Shown piece after piece: positions 8,564 to 17,572 of a DNA stretch of 64,000 nt (its first letter is position 1; each line of letters opens with the position of its first letter). The DNA lies in assembly GCA_035651455.1 (NCBI GenBank), contig DASRFR010000022.1, forward strand, positions 248,001 to 312,000. The letters run 5' to 3'. The notes under the pieces are model-generated. The model did no database searches. It was not told the origin of the DNA and saw only the letters and a program-made list of their open reading frames with translations. The translations under genes were made by a program, and so were the position numbers. The stretch comes from DASRFR01 sp035651455 (GTDB taxonomy: Bacteria; Acidobacteriota; Terriglobia; Terriglobales; Acidobacteriaceae).

Positions 8564-8875
8564 ATGGAATTCCAGGACAAGGTTCTGAAGTGTATCGACT
8601 GCGGCGCTGACTTCATCTTCACGGCCGGGGAACAACTGTTTTTCCACGACAAACAGTTCAAGAACGAGCCGAAACGGTGCAAGATCTGTAAAGGAAAACG
8701 GATCGCGGTACTGGGGGCGACTCCCATCCAATCAGGACATTACAACAAAGTGGAAACCCGAACCGTGTGCTCAAATTGCGGCAAAGAAACCACGGTTCCT
8801 TTCAAGCCCACACAGGGGCGGCCCGTGTTTTGCCGCGAATGCTTTCAGCAGCGGCGTCAAGCGGCAACTGCCTAA
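8564..8875 (+). CDS. Two-module zinc-ribbon protein
   Basis: A 103-residue soluble protein with two zinc sites. The first uses Cys10, Cys13, Cys39 and Cys42 in a segment like the probable zinc-ribbon family zf-trcl (DCGADFIFTAGEQ, then PKRCKICK). The second uses Cys69, Cys72, Cys90 and Cys93, separated by exactly 17 residues, matching the CxxC-x17-CxxC family. Such proteins are common in Acidobacteria and their role is not established; nucleic-acid or protein binding is the usual guess. A purine-rich GAAGGGAG region precedes the ATG. The 5' region may fold into a pseudoknot. Confidence 0.85.
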   Translation: MEFQDKVLKCIDCGADFIFTAGEQLFFHDKQFKNEPKRCKICKGKRIAVLGATPIQSGHYNKVETRTVCSNCGKETTVPFKPTQGRPVFCRECFQQRRQAATA

Positions 8876-8928
8876 ACTCTCCGAATAACTGCCACGTTTT
8901 GATCGTCTGGGAGGCAGGGGTGGAAGTG

Positions 8929-9384
8929 TCAGACCACTTTCCGGCCGCCAGTCCGAGAGGACTTGCCGGAATTTCTGTCAAACCCTTGTACACCGGCGTT
9001 CTGACGTCGCTGCTTGTTATCCTCGTGGCTCACCAGGAGTGCCTCTAGTTGCCGGACCAGGTCCTGCGTGCCTACCGGCTTGACCAGGACTGATTGAGCC
9101 CCGTCCTTCTTCCAATTGCCGTTTTCCGGTGGAAATGCGGTCAGTAGCGCCGTGGCGGGATTGTAGGGTTGCTCGTGCGCGGTGCGGATCACGTCAAAAC
9201 CCGCCTGGTCGGTCTCCATGCGAACGTCGGTGATCACCATCTGGTACACACCGGAATGGAGCTTTGTAATCGCTTCGGAGGCAGAGGCGGCGGTCTCCAC
9301 TTCGAAGTCGTGCAGTTCAAGGACTGCCTTCAACGTCAGCAGGACTGCCACATCGTCATCGACGAGTAGGATACGTCGCTTCAT
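8929..9384 (-). CDS. Single-domain response regulator
   Basis: A 151-residue CheY-like receiver domain with the acidic cluster Asp9-Asp11, phosphoacceptor Asp53 (VITDVRM), the conserved Thr in TALLTAF and Lys in VLVKPV. There is no output domain; the last 35 residues are polar and low in complexity. It would be phosphorylated by an unlinked histidine kinase, as none is encoded in the window. It is transcribed divergently from mtaB. Confidence 0.92.
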   Translation of the reverse strand: MKRRILLVDDDVAVLLTLKAVLELHDFEVETAASASEAITKLHSGVYQMVITDVRMETDQAGFDVIRTAHEQPYNPATALLTAFPPENGNWKKDGAQSVLVKPVGTQDLVRQLEALLVSHEDNKQRRQNAGVQGFDRNSGKSSRTGGRKVV

Positions 9385-9544
9385 AAAACACCCCTGGAAT
9401 ACGGGAGTTCAGATCTGAGGCAAGCCCATCTGCAACGCTACGTGACACTGTTGACGTGCAGCCGGTGCGCATCAACCCTGAGGCTAACCTCGATCTTCCC
9501 CGCCCACACGCCCATCTGTCCTACTACGTTACTATAGACCTGTG

Positions 9545-10972
9545 ATGCGTTTTTATGTGGAGAATTTTGGCTGCCGTGCGACCCAGGCGGATGGCGCCGC
9601 AGTGGAGGGTCAGCTTCGGGAGGCCGGATGGGAAGCGGCTTCGGGACAGGAGCAGGCCGAAGTCGTTGTGCTCAATACTTGTACGGTCACAGCGGCCGCC
9701 GACCAGGATGCGCGCGCCTCGATCCGCCGTATTCGTCGCGAAAATCCCGACTGCAAGATCGTTGTCACAGGCTGCTACGCACAACGCGCTCCGGAGGAGT
9801 TGGCAGGCTTGCCGGGAGTCGAACTGGTCATTGGAAACTCACACAAGCACCGGCTGGCCGACATCGTCGTAGGTCGTCTGCGCGAAAATTGGTGTGCAAC
9901 TAGTCCAGAAACCGGTTCGAGCGGTGGTCACTCGTTTGTTCCAATATCTGCATTACAGGACAGTGCAGCAAGAGCCAGCGGCGTTTCCCGTCAGGCGGTG
10001 AGGAGCCCAGAGGGCAACCCCGAGCGCTTGTTCGTGTCGGACATTTTTGCCCATACGCAACTTCTGGCTGCACCAGTATTCGACAGTGCCGGAGACCGCA
10101 CCCGCCCCAATCTGAAAGTGCAAGACGGGTGTGATAACCGCTGCTCGTTCTGCGTCATTCCTTCGGTACGAGGCCAAAGCCGCTCGTTGCCCATGGAGGA
10201 AGTCCTTCACGAGATCAATGTGCTGGTAGCGTCGGGCTATCGCGAGGTCGTCATCTCGGGGATCAATCTGGGCCGGTGGGGACGCGATCTGGACGCGCGG
10301 CGATTTCGCCTGGATGCGCTCATCCGCTACGTGCTCGAGCACACCGCTGTCGAAAAGCTTCGCATCAGTTCGGTTGAGCCAATGGACTGGAGCGATGAAC
10401 TGATCGCACTCATGGCTGGATCTCCGCGAATTGCGAAGCACGCGCACGTACCCATGCAATCGGGTAGTGACCGTGTTTTGCGCCGCATGCATCGCAAATA
10501 TCGCCCCTGGCACTATCGCGAGAAGATCGAGAAAATTTATCGCGCGATTCCGAATGCCGCGATCGGAGCCGACGCGATGGTAGGTTTCCCGGGGGAGAGC
10601 GACGCCGAGTTTGAAGAAACTCGCCGTTTAGTAGATGAGCTGCCGTTTACGTACCTGCACGTTTTCACGTATTCGCCCCGGCCCGGCACAGCGGCGGCAT
10701 CGCTGCCGAAACAGGTGCCGGTTGCTATTGCCCGTGAGCGCAACCGCATTCTGCGCGAGCTGGCTGCCCAGAAGAAACTAACGTTTATGAAGTCTTTCCT
10801 GGGGAGGAGCCTGCCCGCGATCACGTTGCATGTTTTCGACCGCGAATACACACATGCTCTTACGGATAACTACCTAAAGGTTCGTCTGAGAGGGCAGCAC
10901 GATTCAAATCTCTGGGTCACGGCGTGGATTGAGGAGGTTTCGGCTGGCGCTATGACCGGCGCTGTGCGATAA
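9545..10972 (+). CDS. mtaB: tRNA t6A37 methylthiotransferase MtaB
   Basis: A 475-residue radical SAM enzyme that adds a methylthio group to threonylcarbamoyl-adenosine at position 37 of tRNA. The N-terminal cluster-binding domain shows ENFGCRATQAD, VLNTCTVT and VTGCYAQ, which fit MtaB better than MiaB or RimO. The radical SAM motif is CDNRCSFC (Cys196, 200, 203), and a C-terminal TRAM-like segment follows. About 60 residues of poorly conserved sequence separate the two catalytic domains. GTG at 9542 and ATG at 9545 are adjacent; I take the ATG. Confidence 0.92.
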   Translation: MRFYVENFGCRATQADGAAVEGQLREAGWEAASGQEQAEVVVLNTCTVTAAADQDARASIRRIRRENPDCKIVVTGCYAQRAPEELAGLPGVELVIGNSHKHRLADIVVGRLRENWCATSPETGSSGGHSFVPISALQDSAARASGVSRQAVRSPEGNPERLFVSDIFAHTQLLAAPVFDSAGDRTRPNLKVQDGCDNRCSFCVIPSVRGQSRSLPMEEVLHEINVLVASGYREVVISGINLGRWGRDLDARRFRLDALIRYVLEHTAVEKLRISSVEPMDWSDELIALMAGSPRIAKHAHVPMQSGSDRVLRRMHRKYRPWHYREKIEKIYRAIPNAAIGADAMVGFPGESDAEFEETRRLVDELPFTYLHVFTYSPRPGTAAASLPKQVPVAIARERNRILRELAAQKKLTFMKSFLGRSLPAITLHVFDREYTHALTDNYLKVRLRGQHDSNLWVTAWIEEVSAGAMTGAVR

Positions 10973-11005
10973 GCATGCGGATGCAAGGCGGAAAGGTTCC
11001 GCCCT

Positions 11006-11191
11006 TCAATCAGCCATCGGCGAGGAACTGGCAGGAGTAGAACCTGTCGACCGCATCTGCGCGTTGCGGAAAGCCTTCACAAGCCGCCCACGGTACCGGG
11101 GCTTAGTACCCTCCGAGAAAGCTTGCAGGCACTTCAACAGGAACAGCACGGCGGCTGCCAGCAAGACGAAAGTGAGTGCGGTGACGGTCAT
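11006..11191 (-). CDS. Small single-span membrane protein, hypothetical
   Basis: A 61-residue open frame with one N-terminal transmembrane helix (TALTFVLLAAAVLFLLKCL), then a basic stretch (KPRYRGRLVKAFRNAQ) and a Ser-rich tail. The helix plus positive-inside tail looks like a real small membrane protein rather than a random frame, but there is no strong ribosome-binding site and no family I recognise. It is antisense to, and between, mtaB and the M48 peptidase gene. Confidence 0.42.
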   Translation of the reverse strand: MTVTALTFVLLAAAVLFLLKCLQAFSEGTKPRYRGRLVKAFRNAQMRSTGSTPASSSPMAD

Positions 11192-11493
11192 TTCAACTAC
11201 TCACATTAAAACATTGAAGCTGTGGACGCGATATCAGGAATTCCGTGTATTTTCCCTAAGGGAGTCTCTACAGCCCCAAACTGCGAGCCCGAGGCCGAGT
11301 AAGGTGCCGTGCAAAGAACGTGGCACGCACGCCTGAGGCGATTGCCGGGTTAAGGAGCGATCCATGGAAGGGAGCTTTATGAACACAACCGGCGGTAGAT
11401 CGAGCCCGACAGATGTTGCGTTAATCGCACGCGCCCTTTGCTGCATCTGAGTAAAGGCAAGGCGCTTACGTCTTCTGTCACGAGGGAGACCAA
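11192..11493. other. Intergenic region upstream of the M48 peptidase, with a possible 28-codon reading frame
   Basis: About 300 bases without a standard gene. It contains a 28-codon frame at 11364-11450 preceded by a strong TAAGGAG (11351-11357) six bases before its ATG. The peptidase start at 11494 has its own GAGGGAGA. I see no other element here. Confidence 0.35.
11364..11450 (+). CDS. Possible leader peptide (28 codons)
   Basis: ATG at 11364 follows TAAGGAG with ideal spacing; the frame (MEGSFMNTTG... ending ALCCI) stops with TGA at 11448-11450, 43 bases before the peptidase start. A second ATG at codon 6 also has a purine-rich GGAAGGGAG before it. The peptide has no recognised motif apart from two adjacent Cys near the end. 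It could be a leader peptide, or the ribosome-binding site could be coincidental. Confidence 0.25.
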   Translation: MEGSFMNTTGGRSSPTDVALIARALCCI

Positions 11494-12960
11494 ATGAAAA
11501 CTCAGCGAAGCTTTGCAGTTCGAGTATCTTCCGTTTTGCTGATCCTGCTGGTGACCTGGTCAGGCGCGGTGACGCAAGGTCCGGAATTGCCCGATCCCGG
11601 CCGGGTCGGCATGACAAAGGAGCAGCAGGAGCAGCTGGGGCTGAAGGCCATGGCCGAGGTGTACAAGCAAATGCCGGTGCTCCCGGACTCGAGTCCCGTC
11701 ACGCGGTATGTACAAGACCTGGGACGCAGGTTGGAGACGGTTATCCCCTCGCAGTATTCATGGCCATACCAGTTCCACGTGGTTCAGCAGAAGGAAATCA
11801 ACGCGTTTGCCCTCCCTGGAGGACCGATTTTTATCAACGTCGGCACGATAAACGCGGCTGACAACGAAGCCGAACTGGCCGGTGTAATGGCGCATGAGAT
11901 GTCACACGTTTACATGCAGCACTCCGCCAAACAAATGCCCAAGCAGGAGTGGGCCGGCATTCTTAGCGCGCTCGGCGGATTGTTGGGAGGTGGGATCGGA
12001 TCACTGGCGCGGGCTGGCATTCAGTTCGGCGCCGGAACGCTGCTGATGAAATATTCGCGAAATGATGAAGCGCAGGCGGATTCCGTGGGCGCCGTGATCA
12101 TGTACCGGGCGGGATACGATCCCAAGCAGATGGCTGAATTTTTTCAAAAGCTCGAACAGCAGGCGGGCAATGGCGGACCGCAGTTTCTGAGCGATCACCC
12201 CAACCCGGGCAATCGAGTGGCGGCGGTGGAAAAGGAAATTCAGGATTGGCCATCGCGAAGGTACCTGGCCACGAGCCAGCAGTTTGTAAACGCGAAGCAA
12301 GAAGCCGCCCGGACCAAAAGTTATTCCGCGCAGCAAATCGCCGATGGAGCGCAGCGAGGCTTGTGGGCGCAGCAGAACGTTCAGAGCGGGGCAGTGCCGA
12401 AGGGCCTTCCGGTGGACGAAAGCGAAAGGCCGGGTTCGCGCGGCGGTGGCACTTTGAACAACGTTTCGCTCACGCAGATCCGGCCGAGTTCAAGCTTTAC
12501 TCAACTTCGTGGCCGGGACTTTGCGATTGCCTATCCGGACAACTGGCGAGCATTTCAGGATTCGAACTCTGGTGGAGTCACGATTGCGCCACCCACTGCA
12601 GTAGCCCAGGGCAGCATTGCGTACGGGGTCATCATGAGCGCTGCAACGCCGAACGCCAATACGCTCGACGACGCTACCCAGGACCTGGTGCAGACGCTTG
12701 AGCAATCGAATGCCGGATTGCGGGCGACGGGTTCACCCCGGCCTGTAAGCGTGAATGGAGTGAACGGCCGTTCTGTGGATCTGGTTGGAACTTCGCCCGT
12801 CCAACAGAATGGACAACCCATGCGGGAGCGAGATTGGCTGATCACCCTGCCGCGACAGCAGGGGGATTTGCTTTACGTGGTGTTTGTCGCTCCGGAAAGA
12901 GATTTCGATCAGCTGCGCCCGACTTACGAAAAAATGCTGCAGAGCTTGCAAGTGAGATAA
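11494..12960 (+). CDS. Exported M48-family zinc metalloprotease with C-terminal extension
   Basis: A 488-residue secreted or periplasmic protein. A signal peptide (VLLILLVTWSGAVTQG) is followed by an M48 (BepA/Oma1-like) catalytic domain with the zinc motif HEMSH (His134, Glu135, His138) and the third-ligand motif NDEAQAD (Glu near residue 192). Family members process or degrade misfolded envelope proteins. Residues from about 330 onward form a separate module with DFAIAYPDNW, a PsbP-like or lipoprotein-type fold seen after M48 domains in Acidobacteria. GAGGGAGA supports the start. The sulfotransferase follows 61 bases downstream. Confidence 0.9.
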   Translation: MKTQRSFAVRVSSVLLILLVTWSGAVTQGPELPDPGRVGMTKEQQEQLGLKAMAEVYKQMPVLPDSSPVTRYVQDLGRRLETVIPSQYSWPYQFHVVQQKEINAFALPGGPIFINVGTINAADNEAELAGVMAHEMSHVYMQHSAKQMPKQEWAGILSALGGLLGGGIGSLARAGIQFGAGTLLMKYSRNDEAQADSVGAVIMYRAGYDPKQMAEFFQKLEQQAGNGGPQFLSDHPNPGNRVAAVEKEIQDWPSRRYLATSQQFVNAKQEAARTKSYSAQQIADGAQRGLWAQQNVQSGAVPKGLPVDESERPGSRGGGTLNNVSLTQIRPSSSFTQLRGRDFAIAYPDNWRAFQDSNSGGVTIAPPTAVAQGSIAYGVIMSAATPNANTLDDATQDLVQTLEQSNAGLRATGSPRPVSVNGVNGRSVDLVGTSPVQQNGQPMRERDWLITLPRQQGDLLYVVFVAPERDFDQLRPTYEKMLQSLQVR

Positions 12961-13021
12961 CATCGTGGGCGTTCATGGCGGCGAGCACATCTAATGACCG
13001 CTTCTCACAAGAGCCGAGCGA

Positions 13022-13585
13022 ATGATCACGATTGTCTCAGGACTTCCGCGTTCCGGCACGTCCTTGATGATGCAGATGCTGGCCGCAGGAGGGATGCAGG
13101 TGCTTTCCGACGGAGAGCGCCGGGCCGACGTTGACAATCCGCGCGGCTACCTGGAGTGGGAGCGAATCAAGCAATTGCCCAAGGAACCGGCGATCATCGC
13201 AGAGGCTGAGGGCAAAGCCGTCAAGGTAATTTCGCAATTGCTCCTGGCTTTGCCGCCCAGCCACGAATATAGCGTCATCTTTATGCAAAGGCCGCTTCAG
13301 GAGGTGCTTGCGTCACAGGACGAAATGCTGAAGCACCGCGGCACCGGCGATGGGCGAGTGGTCAAGTCCGTTCTCATAAAGGGATTTCAGAACCACCTCT
13401 ACGATGTGAACGTGTGGCTGAATGGCAAGCCGCACGTGCGGGTCGTCCGCTTGCCCTATCACGAGGTGTTGAGCGCTCCACGAAACGTTTCGGAGAAGGT
13501 CGCGGATTTTCTCGGGCTCGAGCTGAACGTCGATGCCATGGCCGCGCAGGTCGATAAGAATCTCTACCGACAGCGCGCGAAGTAA
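13022..13585 (+). CDS. Sulfotransferase-like P-loop protein
   Basis: A 187-residue protein with an N-terminal phosphate-binding loop (SGLPRSGTSLMMQM, residues 6-19) characteristic of PAPS-dependent sulfotransferases, and a second segment FMQRPLQEVLASQ resembling their 3'-phosphate-binding motif. It is shorter than most family members (250-300 residues), so it may be a minimal or divergent form, and the acceptor is unknown. It lies tail to tail with a sulfatase-fold protein. Confidence 0.75.
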   Translation: MITIVSGLPRSGTSLMMQMLAAGGMQVLSDGERRADVDNPRGYLEWERIKQLPKEPAIIAEAEGKAVKVISQLLLALPPSHEYSVIFMQRPLQEVLASQDEMLKHRGTGDGRVVKSVLIKGFQNHLYDVNVWLNGKPHVRVVRLPYHEVLSAPRNVSEKVADFLGLELNVDAMAAQVDKNLYRQRAK

Positions 13586-13624
13586 TCTTAAATACTTGCG
13601 CGTGATATGTGCATATTAAGCTCG

Positions 13625-13658
13625 ATGAGCACGGGGCTGATCAATGCGCAGTGCTCAT
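13625..13658 (+). terminator. Inverted repeat between the sulfotransferase and sulfatase-like genes
   Basis: ATGAGCAC (13625-13632) pairs perfectly with GTGCTCAT (13651-13658), with an 18-base loop, followed by TTTTG on the plus strand. It follows the sulfotransferase gene, and one arm encodes the last codons of the sulfatase-like protein on the other strand. Confidence 0.4.
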
Positions 13659-15341
13659 TTTGCGCTCGCTGTTTGCTTCTTTACTCCGACCCAAATGCTG
13701 ATAGCTCTCTGCCAGCAGAAGGTGCGCGGCGCTGCACTCCGGTAAGCGCGCGACAGCAAGCTCGAGGTGGACTGCGGCAGTTTTGTAGTCACCCGTTTTT
13801 ATCAGGCTGGCACCCATCTCATAATGGGCCCATGCGGAGTCTGGTTGCAGTTCAATCGCTTTGTGCAGGTGCTCGATGGCTTTTGCGTACTGCTGTTGCT
13901 GGGCGAGGGCCAGACCCAAGCCGTACTGGGCCAAGTACATGTCGCTGTTCTTGGCAATAATTCCGGCCAGCACCGGCTCTGCTTTCCGCGGCGCATTCTC
14001 GGCAACACTGCGTATAGCATCCATAACTTGGTTGGCAGTCGCGATACCGTCCTTGGGATCGATTCCCGTCACTGCCGTAGTTGTATGCGCAGATTTCTGA
14101 ATTCCTATGTATCCCAGCGACGCAAGCTTCTGCACTTCACTGGAAGAAAGCCCTGGTCCCTCCGGCTCTCCACCCTTGTTGCCGAAGTGACTGTCAAACG
14201 ATTCAAGTTGCGCTGCTAGGGTGGACAGCGTTGCCTTCGAGCTCTGCGCCAGGTTCCTGGTCGCGCCTGGATCCGCAACCAAGTCGTAAAGTTCCGGTTT
14301 GGGTGCGCGAATGTAAAGATACTTGCCAGCACGCCAGGACTCGAGAGCGCTCCACCCAAACGCCTGTTGCGGGAAGTCACTCCGGGAATACACCGGCTGA
14401 TCGCCTTGCGAATTGTTCTTGGCGATGCGCAGCAAGGATTGTCCTTGCATCTGCGGAGGCACGGGAAGCCCTGCAGCCTCCAGAATAGTCGGCGCAATGT
14501 CTACCAGGCGCACACGACCACTGGCTTGCTTTCCCGCAAGCTGGTCATGAGGCATTTTGAGCAGAAGGGGCACGTGAATGGTTTCGTCGTAGAGGAATAC
14601 TCCGTGCGTTTGTTCCCCATGTCCGCCGAGGCTTTCGCCGTGATCCCCGGTAACAAGCACGACCGAATTGTCCCAGAGCTTGGCGGTTCGCAGAGCGCTG
14701 AACAGCTTGCCGGCTGCGGCATCGGCGGAAGCGACAGCACGGTCGTAGGGAGTCGCATAGGGGACGTGCGCATCAACGATATGTACCCAGATGAAGAAAG
14801 GAACCCGCGCATTGCTGCTTAGCCATTTGGTTGCGCGCGCAACCACGAGATCGCCCCGACGCTCCACGATCGCGTTCGGACTTTTGATTTGCCGGAAACC
14901 TGCGTCGTAGGTGTCGAATCCACGATCCAAGCCCGGAGCCAGACCATTGTGAGGATCGAGCGAGACTGAGCCGACGAATGCAGCCGTGCGATATCCGCTC
15001 TTGTGGAGCAAATCAGGAAGATAAGGCAGTCCGGCCGGCAAGGACGATGCCAGTTCACTCGCGTGATGGGTCTGCGGATAGGTGCCGCTCAGAATAGTGG
15101 CGTGGGATACCACGGTGAGCGGCGCCTGCGCGTAAGCGCGTTGGAAAATGATGCCTTCCTGTGAGAGGCCGTCGAGATTGGGCGTGAGCTTGGCGCGCGA
15201 GCCGAGAAAGCCCATTCGGTCGGCTCGAGTCGAATCCAGTGTAATGAGGATAATGTTTGGCTTGTCTGCCGCGCGGGATGAAACGACGCAGAAAGCAGCA
15301 GTCACGATCACGAAAACCCGGTAGAAGAGCCGGCGACGCAT
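13641..15341 (-). CDS. Exported sulfatase-superfamily protein with C-terminal TPRs
   Basis: A 566-residue exported protein: signal peptide (residues 1-24), an alkaline-phosphatase-superfamily domain (about 27-400) with metal site LDSTRAD (Asp36), the helix ATILSGTYPQTHH and the late metal motif TGDHGESLGGHGEQTHG, then two to three tetratricopeptide repeats (about 460-560). The nucleophile position reads PLTVVSH (Thr76) rather than the CxPxR of arylsulfatases, so a formylglycine cannot form; a phosphatase, phosphodiesterase or phosphotransferase activity is at least as likely. The linker ends with KLASLGYIG, a tail often seen after this domain. It is divergent from the phosphodiesterase at 15555. 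Confidence 0.85.
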   Translation of the reverse strand: MRRRLFYRVFVIVTAAFCVVSSRAADKPNIILITLDSTRADRMGFLGSRAKLTPNLDGLSQEGIIFQRAYAQAPLTVVSHATILSGTYPQTHHASELASSLPAGLPYLPDLLHKSGYRTAAFVGSVSLDPHNGLAPGLDRGFDTYDAGFRQIKSPNAIVERRGDLVVARATKWLSSNARVPFFIWVHIVDAHVPYATPYDRAVASADAAAGKLFSALRTAKLWDNSVVLVTGDHGESLGGHGEQTHGVFLYDETIHVPLLLKMPHDQLAGKQASGRVRLVDIAPTILEAAGLPVPPQMQGQSLLRIAKNNSQGDQPVYSRSDFPQQAFGWSALESWRAGKYLYIRAPKPELYDLVADPGATRNLAQSSKATLSTLAAQLESFDSHFGNKGGEPEGPGLSSSEVQKLASLGYIGIQKSAHTTTAVTGIDPKDGIATANQVMDAIRSVAENAPRKAEPVLAGIIAKNSDMYLAQYGLGLALAQQQQYAKAIEHLHKAIELQPDSAWAHYEMGASLIKTGDYKTAAVHLELAVARLPECSAAHLLLAESYQHLGRSKEANSERKMSTAH

Positions 15342-15554
15342 GAAAGCAGTCTAATGCCTGAGCACGTCCCCTCGAAAGCCGACTGCGCGATGGAGTTCCA
15401 CATCGGGCGCGGCGCTTGACAGGCAATAGCTTACAACGCCAGAATTGCTTATTCGATCCCTTACATCGCTCTCTTGCTTGTGTCTTCAAGCTACTTTAGA
15501 TGCCGGCGCCGCGCCCGGCTTTCCAAACCTGCTCGCATGGACGTACGCCATCCC

Positions 15555-17546
15555 ATGAGCAGACGTCTGAATCCCAAGATCCTGTCTAGCTTTTTAGGCG
15601 TACTGCTTTCCATTGCGTTCTTGAGCGGCTGCCATCGCAGCTGGAGAGGCGAGCACAAGCTGATCATCATCGGTATCGACGGTATGGATCCCGACCTGCT
15701 CACGCGCTTCATGCGGGAAGGCAAGATGCCGAATTTCACCAAGCTGGCCCAGCAAGGCTCGTTCAAGCCGCTCACCACTAGCATTCCGCCGCAGAGTCCA
15801 GTCGCCTGGTCAAACATGATCACGGGTTTGAATTCCGGGGGACACGGACTCTTCGATTTCATCCACCGCGATCCCAAGACGATGCAGCTGTACTTCTCGG
15901 CATCGCGTGTCGAAGGACCGAAACACGCCGTTCACATTGGCAAGTGGATCATTCCCGTAGGCGGCGGCAGCGCAGAGCAATTGCGGCGAGGAAAGGCGTT
16001 CTGGGAAATCCTTGATGAGCACGGAATCCCCAATTCGGTGTTCCGCATTCCCTCAAATTTTCCTCCTGTCTCTGCCAAAGGGAAAACGCTTTCAGGTATG
16101 GGAACGCCGGACTTGCGCGGGACCTATGGCACATTTTCGTTTTATACCGACGATCCCACCGCGGAAGCCGGAGCGGTGGAAGGCGGCCAGATCATTCCCG
16201 TGCAGGTAGAGAACTCTCAAGTCGCCGCGAACCTTATTGGACCTGACAACACGTTCCGTAAAGGCTCTCCTCCTGCCACTGAGCGTTTTGTGGTGAGCAT
16301 CGACCCTCTGGAACCGGTCGCTCGAATCGCAGTACAGGGCCACGAACTTGTATTGCGCGAAGGTGAATGGAGCGACTGGGTCAAGGTTGAATTTCAGTTA
16401 ATTCCGTTTTTTGGGAATGTCCAAGGGATCTGCCGGTTTTATTTGAAGCAAGCTCATCCCCGTTTTCAGCTGTACGTTTCTCCGATGAACATCGACCCGG
16501 CGGATCCTTCGCTTCCGATTTCGACGCCCGCCAGCTACTCGCGGGCTCTCTCTGACGAGGATGGGGAATTCTACACGCAGGGTATCGCGGAGGATACGAA
16601 AGCGTTATCTGACGGGGTGCTGAACGACGGCGAGTTTCTGCAACAGTCCCTAACCGTTCTGGCTGAGCATCGCCGGATTTTTGACGGGGAATTTCCCAAA
16701 TTCAAAAAAGGAGTTTTCTTCTTTTACTTCTCCAGCCTGGACCTGAACTCGCACATGCTGTGGCGGTTCATGGACCGGAGTCACCCGGAATACGATGCCG
16801 CACTTGCTTCGCAGTACGGGCCCGCCATTGAGGAGTTTTATCAACAGATGGACCAGATTCTGGGACAGATACTCCCCAAGCTCGACGAGCACACGACACT
16901 ACTGGTCCTATCTGATCACGGGTTTGCTCCCTACCGCCGTTCTTTCAACCTGAATACCTGGTTGCTGAACAATGGCTACATCACTCGCAAGGCTGGAGTA
17001 GCAGCAGATGAGACGGAGCCACTGGCGGATGTGGACTGGAGCAAGACTCGCGCCTATGGCTTGGGGTTGAATGGTCTGTATCTGAATCTGCGTGGACGGG
17101 AGCCGGAGGGAATCGTGGCTTCGGGCGCCGAGGCAGACGCGGTGCTGAGGGAAATCAGAGACAAACTGCTCGCCATTCGCGATCCTGACGGCAACCTTCC
17201 GGTGATTACGCGGGTGGACTTCGCGGGCGACGTTTACCGCGGCCCGTACACTCATGACGGTCCCGATGCACTGGTCGGCTATAACCGCGGCTACCGCGCC
17301 GGGTGGAAGACCATTCTCGGCGCGTTTCCCCCGGAGGTTCTCGAGGACAACGCCAATCCGTGGAGCGGCGATCATTGTATGGACTACACCCTGGTCCCGG
17401 GCGTGCTCCTGAGCAATCGTGCGATTGCCGCGACCAGTCCCGCCCTGACCGATATAGCGCCCACCATCCTGGCGGAGTTTGGAATCAGCCAGCCACACGT
17501 TATGATGGGACAATCAGTTTTCTTGCCCGGATCCGAAAAACACTGA
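15555..17546 (+). CDS. Lipoprotein phosphodiesterase/nucleotide pyrophosphatase-like protein (AlkP superfamily)
   Basis: A 663-residue envelope lipoprotein: signal peptide with lipobox AFLSGC (lipidated Cys26), then a type I phosphodiesterase/alkaline phosphatase domain. Metal and catalytic residues visible are Asp42 in GIDGMD, a putative nucleophile Ser81 in SPVAWSNMITG, Asp and His in LDLNSHM, SDHGF and WSGDHC. It is clearly paralogous to the protein at 18629 along its whole length. ATG at 15555 is chosen because it gives a compact lipoprotein signal; the frame opens at 15474. The substrate is unknown. It is the first gene of a four-gene plus-strand cluster. Confidence 0.85.
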   Translation: MSRRLNPKILSSFLGVLLSIAFLSGCHRSWRGEHKLIIIGIDGMDPDLLTRFMREGKMPNFTKLAQQGSFKPLTTSIPPQSPVAWSNMITGLNSGGHGLFDFIHRDPKTMQLYFSASRVEGPKHAVHIGKWIIPVGGGSAEQLRRGKAFWEILDEHGIPNSVFRIPSNFPPVSAKGKTLSGMGTPDLRGTYGTFSFYTDDPTAEAGAVEGGQIIPVQVENSQVAANLIGPDNTFRKGSPPATERFVVSIDPLEPVARIAVQGHELVLREGEWSDWVKVEFQLIPFFGNVQGICRFYLKQAHPRFQLYVSPMNIDPADPSLPISTPASYSRALSDEDGEFYTQGIAEDTKALSDGVLNDGEFLQQSLTVLAEHRRIFDGEFPKFKKGVFFFYFSSLDLNSHMLWRFMDRSHPEYDAALASQYGPAIEEFYQQMDQILGQILPKLDEHTTLLVLSDHGFAPYRRSFNLNTWLLNNGYITRKAGVAADETEPLADVDWSKTRAYGLGLNGLYLNLRGREPEGIVASGAEADAVLREIRDKLLAIRDPDGNLPVITRVDFAGDVYRGPYTHDGPDALVGYNRGYRAGWKTILGAFPPEVLEDNANPWSGDHCMDYTLVPGVLLSNRAIAATSPALTDIAPTILAEFGISQPHVMMGQSVFLPGSEKH

Positions 17547-17572
17547 AATAGCCGTATTGCGTGGAGGAGACC

